64,000 nt of DNA from Psychrobacter sp. 4Bb. Its GTDB lineage: Bacteria > Pseudomonadota > Gammaproteobacteria > Pseudomonadales > Moraxellaceae. The notes under the pieces were generated by a model. The model did not search any database. It saw only the letters and a program-made list of their open reading frames with translations, and had not been told where the DNA came from. The position numbers were made by a program, and so were the translations under genes. Shown here piece after piece: positions 59,297 to 64,000 of the stretch; the stretch's first letter is position 1; every line of letters begins with the position of its first letter. The DNA is taken from contig NZ_PJAS01000077.1 of assembly GCF_002836735.1 (NCBI RefSeq), positions 1 to 64,000 on the forward strand, given 5' to 3'.

Positions 59297-59350
59297 GTTT
59301 TATACAAATGAAAGTCTTATTTAGATAAAAATCTGATTTAGATTAAATAG

Positions 59351-59383
59351 CCCATGTTATCACTTGATAGCATGGGTTTTTTT
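59351..59383 (+). terminator. Intrinsic terminator after ilvC
   Basis: CCCATGTTATC (59351-59361) pairs with GATAGCATGGG (59366-59376), including one T-G pair, and seven T follow. Confidence 0.9.
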
Positions 59384-59593
59384 ATGCAAAGTATTTGATA
59401 GGCGCTTTGCGCTTTGATTTGAATCGGGGTTATCGGTTGAAAACTATTAATTGCTACCCAATATAAGCAGGCACCTTAACATTGGCCAAAGCGCCTTTGC
59501 GATCAACATTTATCATTGTTCTTACCCGTTTCTAAATATTCGAAGCGGGCGGATGCTTCATTCTCACTTTCTATAGATAATAGGTTGTATGCT

Positions 59594-60025
59594 GTGCAAA
59601 TATCTTATTCAGACTGGCTAACGCCGCAATTCGTATATATTACTCTTAGCGCTGTGGTAGCAGTTTTAATTTGGATAGAAGGGGAGATGCTCAAACAGAC
59701 TGATGGCAAACTGCCTCAATCTAAATTCTTCAAAGTCAGTTCATTGTTAGATACTCTATGGTTCTTCATATCAGTGGTGATTTTATACGTTATTGATTTG
59801 ACCCCATTAGCTATCGCAGTGCCAGCAGCATATGGCATATACACGACCTTTGGCTGGATATATGGTACCAAGCTACTGAAGCGTAAAGGCATCCCTGACT
59901 CTCCTAAAGACTTGGTCATTCCAGCGAAATATATTGCCTACAGTCAGTCATTTTCATTGGTGTTTTTTGCGTTATGTTTGCTCGTATTGAGTTCAGCATG
60001 GTTACCAACATCACCATTGCAGTGA
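59594..60025 (+). CDS. Small integral membrane protein of unknown function
   Basis: I do not recognise the family. From the GTG at 59594 the protein has 143 aa, with four likely membrane segments: FVYITLSAVVAVLIWI, LLDTLWFFISVVILYVI, LAIAVPAAYGIYTTFGWIY and SFSLVFFALCLLVLSSAW. A conserved-looking cytoplasmic loop, KRKGIPDSPKDLVIPAKY, lies between the last two. The start is uncertain: the open frame extends to a TTG at 59516, and the ribosome-binding site is weak (AGG about 9 bases upstream). It is single, between the ilvC terminator and the cold-shock gene. Confidence 0.55.
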   Translation: MQISYSDWLTPQFVYITLSAVVAVLIWIEGEMLKQTDGKLPQSKFFKVSSLLDTLWFFISVVILYVIDLTPLAIAVPAAYGIYTTFGWIYGTKLLKRKGIPDSPKDLVIPAKYIAYSQSFSLVFFALCLLVLSSAWLPTSPLQ

Positions 60026-60222
60026 TTGATATTCCAACCTACTATCATCTATGTCGACTTATTTAATTAGTGGTTTATTGATGGAGTTATGGTGCATTTA
60101 TAAATAAAAACTATTTCATATCAATAAGATATGGATCTGATTAATATCGATGTTAGCTTGCAACAATAGTGAGTATTTATTTACAAAAATCAGCAATTTA
60201 GACTGTTCCTACCATAGAAAAC

Positions 60223-60388
60223 TGTTATAATCAGACTGTACTCAAAATATTTGAGGCAAAAAATGCAAATTTTCTTTAAGATTATTTAGCATTTTTGGCC
60301 GCCGCATTTAGCAGAAAATATTAGGGTATATATCAATTAATCGGTGATGACACAAGTCTCGCCAACAGTTAAAGAGTCAGGAAAATTT
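60223..60388 (+). promoter_or_regulatory. Extended -10 promoter and structured leader of the cold-shock gene
   Basis: TGTTATAAT (60223-60231) is an extended -10 element; no strong -35 is seen. The leader of about 150 bases opens with the hairpin CTCAAA-ATA-TTTGAG (60241-60255). A second stem follows: AAAAATGC (60259-60266) with GCATTTTT (60289-60296). It also holds an 8-codon ORF. Long structured leaders govern cold-induced stability and translation of cspA-type mRNAs. Confidence 0.6.
60263..60289 (+). CDS. Eight-codon upstream ORF in the cold-shock leader
   Basis: ATG at 60263 is preceded by TGAGG with a 6-base spacer and encodes MQIFFKII before TAG (60287-60289). The start and stop regions are exactly the two arms of the AAAAATGC/GCATTTTT hairpin, and the TGAGG belongs to the first hairpin. 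Ribosome entry would therefore open both stems. This is inference from spacing and pairing only. Confidence 0.4.
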   Translation: MQIFFKII

Positions 60389-60601
60389 ATGTCAGATAAA
60401 GTTGAAGGCACTGTAAAGTGGTTTAATGAAGCTAAAGGTTTTGGTTTTATCGCTCAAGACAACGGCGGACAAGACGTATTCGCTCACTACAGCGCTATCC
60501 AAGGTAACGGTTTCAAAACTCTAGCCGAAGGCCAAAAAGTGTCTTTCATCTTAGGTGATGGCAAAAAAGGCCCACAAGCTGAGCAAATCGAAGCTATCTA
60601 A
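60389..60601 (+). CDS. Cold-shock protein (CspA family)
   Basis: Single-stranded nucleic acid-binding OB-fold protein of 70 aa. The start at 60389 ([21 protein letters not shown]) has AGGA 6 bases upstream. RNP1 (KGFGFI) and RNP2 (VFAHYS) are intact. It probably acts as an RNA chaperone in cold or during growth; which Csp paralogue it is cannot be told. Confidence 0.95.
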   Translation: MSDKVEGTVKWFNEAKGFGFIAQDNGGQDVFAHYSAIQGNGFKTLAEGQKVSFILGDGKKGPQAEQIEAI

Positions 60602-60712
60602 TCTCATTTATTATTAGGCTAACTGCTTGCCAGTAAGCTTAATGACAATAAGATTATCAATACGCATTGATTACTTTGTTTGTTAAAACAATAAAAATAC
60701 TGTATCGACTTT

Positions 60713-60747
60713 AAAAAAAAGCAACCTCTTATCAGGTTGCTTTTTTT
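60713..60747 (+). terminator. Intrinsic terminator after the cold-shock gene
   Basis: GCAACCT (60721-60727) pairs with AGGTTGC (60734-60740), flanked by eight A and seven T. Confidence 0.92.
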
Positions 60748-60868
60748 ATGGGGCTTTTTTGGCATGACAAAGTGTTGGTAATGTAAGGTACTATTGATTT
60801 TGACGGTCAACATCATCAGGTAATAGCGAACAATGATTTAATAAAAATGTAATAGATAAGGTTGTATT

Positions 60869-61438
60869 ATGAAGTGGGAAAATTGGCTTTCAATTGACTG
60901 GCAACAGGTGCTCGGGATTTCTTTATCTGCTGTAGGCTTTTATGTAGGGCTGATGTTGTTTACTCGATTGATGGGTTTACGCAGTTTTTCTAAGTTATCA
61001 AGCCATGATTTTGCCATGACCGTTGGTATTGGTAGTATATTAGCGTCGACAGTGTTGTCAGATAAGCCCTCTCTACTTCAAGGATTGTTTGCTGTTGCGG
61101 TGCTATTCTTGATACAGGGTGTTATTTCAATTATCAGACGCAAAATAAAACCACTAAAAGCTCTGATAGATAATCAAGCTATTATCCTAATGGCTCATGG
61201 CGAGTATTTAGATGATAATCTAAAAGAGGCTAATCTTAGTACCAGCGATGTGCAGGAAGTGCTACGTAAAAATGGTATCAAAGCGAAAACAGAAGTGTTT
61301 GCAGTGATTATGGAGACGACAGGTGATATGAGTGTCATCAAGAACAATGATGTCGAACCTGATTGGTCTTTATTTGACGATATACGTGATAGCGAATTAT
61401 TGCTTGGTGCTAGTAAGAATGGTAAGTCGCAGGTCTGA
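60869..61438 (+). CDS. DUF421 (YetF-family) membrane protein
   Basis: A 189-aa inner-membrane protein with hydrophobic segments at about 14-33 (VLGISLSAVGFYVGLMLF), 47-62 and 70-87. A soluble domain follows, with LIDNQAIILMAHGEYLDDNLKEANLSTSDVQEVLRKNGIKAKTEVFAVIMETTGDMSVI. The RxxGLRSFSKLSSHDFAMTVGIGSILASTVL segment is the family signature. Function is not established. The following gap (61439-61888) contains no convincing gene; it has a short GAACC-TTT-GGTTC palindrome (61831-61843) close to etfB. Confidence 0.82.
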   Translation: MKWENWLSIDWQQVLGISLSAVGFYVGLMLFTRLMGLRSFSKLSSHDFAMTVGIGSILASTVLSDKPSLLQGLFAVAVLFLIQGVISIIRRKIKPLKALIDNQAIILMAHGEYLDDNLKEANLSTSDVQEVLRKNGIKAKTEVFAVIMETTGDMSVIKNNDVEPDWSLFDDIRDSELLLGASKNGKSQV

Positions 61439-61888
61439 CTCGATTAACTATTCTTATCCGTTAACTTTGAAGAGATAAATAATAACAAAATATTAAGTAA
61501 AGCTAAGGCTTAGAATGCTATAAAGGGTATGAGCATTTTGAGCTGTTGAACCATAAAAATCTTGAAACGATGCGCTTATAGAGTATTTATTGTAGAGTGT
61601 TGACAAATTTATGACGCATTATTCACGGCGTTGTCTTGACCTTATCTGCCTGCTGACGCAAGATACATAGGTCTGATAATAACGGTCGGCTTAGCTTTAG
61701 CAGATTTCATTAGTAAGAGATACAATGCTAATATGCTCTTAGGTATTGGCTCATCTTTCTTAGTTAACTATATTCTGTTGATGTAGTAATAACCTTGAGC
61801 AGTATTTTGAACGACAATTTGAACCACAACGAACCTTTGGTTCTTAACTGACAATTTTTAACTCATAACATTAATAAACGAGGAACGT

Positions 61889-62638
61889 ATGAAAGCATTA
61901 GTAGCGGTCAAGCGTGTCATTGATTATAACGTAAAAGTTCGTGTAAAAGCCGACAACTCTGGCGTTGACTTATCAAACACTAAAATGTCAATCAACCCTT
62001 TTGATGAAATCGCAGTAGAAGAAGCGGTTCGTCTAAAAGAAGCTGGCATCATTGATGAGATCATTGTTGCTTCAATCGGTCCAAAAGAGTCACAAGAGCA
62101 GATTCGTGCAGCCCTAGCGCTAGGTGCTGACCGTGGTGTATTAGTCGTAAGTGACGAAAAACCATATCCACTACAAGTTGCTAAGATTCTAAAAAGTATC
62201 GCTGAAGCTGAAAGCACTGATATTATCCTATTAGGTAAGCAAGCGATTGATGATGACAACAACCAAACGGGTCAGATGCTAGCGGCATTGATGGGTATCG
62301 GTCAAGGTACGTTTGCATCAGAAATGAAAGTTGAAGGCGATAAAGTAAACGTAACGCGTGAAATCGATGGTGGCCTACAAACTGTTGCACTTGATTTGCC
62401 AGCAGTCATCACGACTGATCTACGTTTGAATGAGCCACGTTATGCTAAATTGCCTAATATCATGAAAGCGAAGAAAAAGCCACTTGATGAGAAAACGCCA
62501 GCTGATTTCGGTGTTGATATGACATCTAAGCAAGAGATTATTAAAGTCGTGCCACCTGCTGACCGTAAAGCTGGTATTACAGTAGGGTCAGTTGATGAGT
62601 TGGTCGATAAGCTAAGAAACGAAGCAAAAGTCATTTAA
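61889..62638 (+). CDS. etfB: Electron transfer flavoprotein subunit beta
   Basis: EtfB of 249 aa, which with EtfA carries electrons from acyl-CoA dehydrogenases to the quinone pool. [48 protein letters not shown], the AMP site [15 protein letters not shown] and [22 protein letters not shown] are diagnostic. It may accept electrons from the large acyl-CoA dehydrogenase at 8600, among others. Confidence 0.97.
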   Translation: MKALVAVKRVIDYNVKVRVKADNSGVDLSNTKMSINPFDEIAVEEAVRLKEAGIIDEIIVASIGPKESQEQIRAALALGADRGVLVVSDEKPYPLQVAKILKSIAEAESTDIILLGKQAIDDDNNQTGQMLAALMGIGQGTFASEMKVEGDKVNVTREIDGGLQTVALDLPAVITTDLRLNEPRYAKLPNIMKAKKKPLDEKTPADFGVDMTSKQEIIKVVPPADRKAGITVGSVDELVDKLRNEAKVI

Positions 62639-62790
62639 TGTTTTAATGATTGGATACTTCGCTACGGCATATCCTGTACAAGGCTATAAATTTGACTGCT
62701 TTATCTTATATTAAACGATAGTTGCTCAAATAGCTTTGTACGCAAACAACCGCATGAATAGATAATACGAATATATAAAGGACTAAAACC

Positions 62791-63723
62791 ATGGCAATTT
62801 TGGTATATGCAGAACATGACAATGCCAGTCTAAAAAAGGCAACTTTAAACACCATCGCTGCTGCTAAACAAATGGGTGATGATATCCATGTATTGGTTGC
62901 TGGTAGTGGTAGCCAAGCTGTTGCTGATGAAGCGGCAAAAGCAGAAGGCGTGACTAAAGTACTATTGGCTGACAATGCTGCTTATGAGCATCAATTGGCA
63001 GGTAACGTGGCGCTATTGGTTGCTGATATCGCTGGTGATTATAGCCATATCCTAGCGGCTGCGACCACGACTGGCAAAAACTTTATGCCACGCGTTGCTG
63101 CGTTACTTGACGTCAGCATGCTGTCTGAAATATCAGGTGTAGTAGATGCGCAAACGTTTGAGCGTCCTATCTATGCAGGTAATGCAACAGCGACAGTAAA
63201 AACCACAGAAGACAAAGTGGTACTAACAGTACGTACTACTGCGTTTGACCCAGTGGCGAGCGAAGGCGGTTCAGCTACTGTTGAAACTATCGATAACGTA
63301 CAAGAAACTGGTAAAGCTAGCTTCGTTAACGAAGAAATGGCTAAGTCTGATCGTCCAGAATTGACCTCAGCTGGTATCGTTGTTTCTGGTGGTCGTGCCT
63401 TGGCAAACGGTGAAAACTTCACCAAGTACATTGAGCCATTGGCTGACAAGCTAGGCGCTGCTGTTGGTGCATCACGTGCTGCTGTTGACGCAGGATATGT
63501 ACCAAACGATATGCAGGTCGGTCAAACGGGTAAAATCGTTGCACCGCAGCTATATATCGCAGCTGGTATCTCAGGCGCGATTCAGCATTTGGCTGGTATG
63601 AAAGATTCTAAAGTCATCGTTGCTATCAACAATGACCCAGAAGCACCTATCGCTAGCGTTGCTGACTACTTCTTAGAAGCCGATTTGTTCGAAGCATTGC
63701 CTGAGCTAACTAGCAAGGTTTAA
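62791..63723 (+). CDS. etfA: Electron transfer flavoprotein subunit alpha
   Basis: EtfA of 310 aa. The FAD-binding C-terminal domain shows VVSGGRALANGENF, GAAVGASRAAVDAGYVPNDMQVGQTGKIVAPQLYIAAGISGAIQHLAGMKDSKVIVAIN and PIASVADYFLEADLFEALPEL. It lies 152 bases after etfB. A 110-bp repeat element begins two bases after its stop codon. Confidence 0.97.
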   Translation: MAILVYAEHDNASLKKATLNTIAAAKQMGDDIHVLVAGSGSQAVADEAAKAEGVTKVLLADNAAYEHQLAGNVALLVADIAGDYSHILAAATTTGKNFMPRVAALLDVSMLSEISGVVDAQTFERPIYAGNATATVKTTEDKVVLTVRTTAFDPVASEGGSATVETIDNVQETGKASFVNEEMAKSDRPELTSAGIVVSGGRALANGENFTKYIEPLADKLGAAVGASRAAVDAGYVPNDMQVGQTGKIVAPQLYIAAGISGAIQHLAGMKDSKVIVAINNDPEAPIASVADYFLEADLFEALPELTSKV

Positions 63724-63724
63724 T

Positions 63725-63834
63725 ATATAGTCACAGAACTACTAAACGGCTACGGCGTTACCCTCCTTAGATTTACTACTTGTATAATCTGTAGTCGGCT
63801 GCCTTGTATCCGTTTTAGACTTCTTTGACTATAT
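63725..63834. repeat. 110-bp terminal-inverted-repeat element, copy B (MITE-like)
   Basis: Begins ATATAGTC and ends GACTATAT, with inner arms reading ACTAAACGG and CGTTTTAGAC. It has the same length as the unit at 25883-25992 and aligns with that unit's reverse complement without gaps. It lies immediately after the etfA stop and ahead of the terminator, so it is part of the etf transcript. Confidence 0.75.
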
Positions 63835-63852
63835 CAGTAGTAGACGTATAAT

Positions 63853-63886
63853 AAAAAACCCACTATCAATTGGTAGTGGGTTTTTT
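63853..63886. terminator. Bidirectional terminator between etfA and rlmB
   Basis: AAAAAACCCACTA (63853-63865) pairs perfectly with TAGTGGGTTTTTT (63874-63886) around an eight-base loop. It serves the convergent etfA and rlmB genes. Confidence 0.93.
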
Positions 63887-63928
63887 ATGCTTGATAGATA
63901 GGGTTTTGATAGTAGTTATAAATGCAGG

Positions 63929-64000
63929 CTAAGAGTATTGTCTTTGGCGTAAGGTCTCATATAGACATAAAGACCCTGCAATCGCTACATTTAAGCTCTC
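63929..64000 (-). CDS. rlmB: 3' end of 23S rRNA (guanosine-2'-O-)methyltransferase RlmB (partial)
   Basis: The minus strand from the window edge reads ESLNVAIAGSLCLYETLRQR followed by QYS and a stop. This is the SPOUT-family motif 3 (SLNV-A.AG) that forms the knot and binds AdoMet near the C-terminus of RlmB/TrmH methyltransferases. Only 23 codons are inside the window, so RlmB is preferred over other TrmH-type members on motif resemblance alone. Confidence 0.65.
   Translation of the reverse strand, partial: ESLNVAIAGSLCLYETLRQRQYS

Overview
The window looks like a chromosomal segment of a Psychrobacter-like gammaproteobacterium (Moraxellaceae). This is inferred from a moderately AT-rich sequence, the gene order gatCAB / mreBCD-maf-rng / S10-spc-alpha ribosomal operons, a short fatty-acid cluster without plsX, fabH or fabF, and a DcaP-like porin. 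No database search was possible, so the genus is an inference.

Layout. (1) 1-10,500: a hydroxycinnamate (ferulate) catabolic locus. It has ech, vdh and fcs, a MarR-type regulator, a divergent outer-membrane porin, a TRAP-type solute-binding lipoprotein and a large acyl-CoA dehydrogenase. Together these would bring an aromatic acid through both membranes, activate it to the CoA thioester, cleave it to vanillin plus acetyl-CoA, and oxidise vanillin to vanillate. (2) 10,500-20,560: an accessory region. It contains a promoter-driven, translationally coupled three-gene recombinase module (187, 775 and 1088 aa). The 1088-aa protein carries a full tyrosine-recombinase catalytic set; the 775-aa protein carries a degenerate copy without the tyrosine. 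After it come debris (3' fragment of a cysteine desulfurase, an internally deleted IS3-family element, the 5' fragment of an IS256-family element) and a P4-type integrase next to tRNA-Pro(GGG). (3) 20,670-30,120: housekeeping genes gatCAB (minus strand), then mreB, mreC, mreD, maf and rng (plus strand). (4) 30,200-44,700: the S10, spc and alpha ribosomal-protein operons including secY, rpmJ and rpoA, with candidate internal promoters and one terminator-like hairpin inside the spc operon. (5) 44,750-55,000: a YciO-family protein, EpmC, YceD, rpmF, fabD-fabG-acpP, a BON-LysM protein, queG, the NAD(P)HX repair enzyme and a DUF4124 protein. (6) 55,000-64,000: ilvBNC with a long leader, a small membrane protein, a cold-shock gene with a structured leader and micro-ORF, a DUF421 protein, etfBA, and the 3' end of rlmB at the window edge.

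The least explained item is the three-gene recombinase module at 10,618-17,010, which ends in a ~28-bp inverted repeat flanking 160 bp. Other points of note are a 110-bp terminal-inverted-repeat element present twice in opposite orientation (25,883 and 63,725), a second small repeat family around the ferulate genes, and the layered IS scar at 17,050-19,060.
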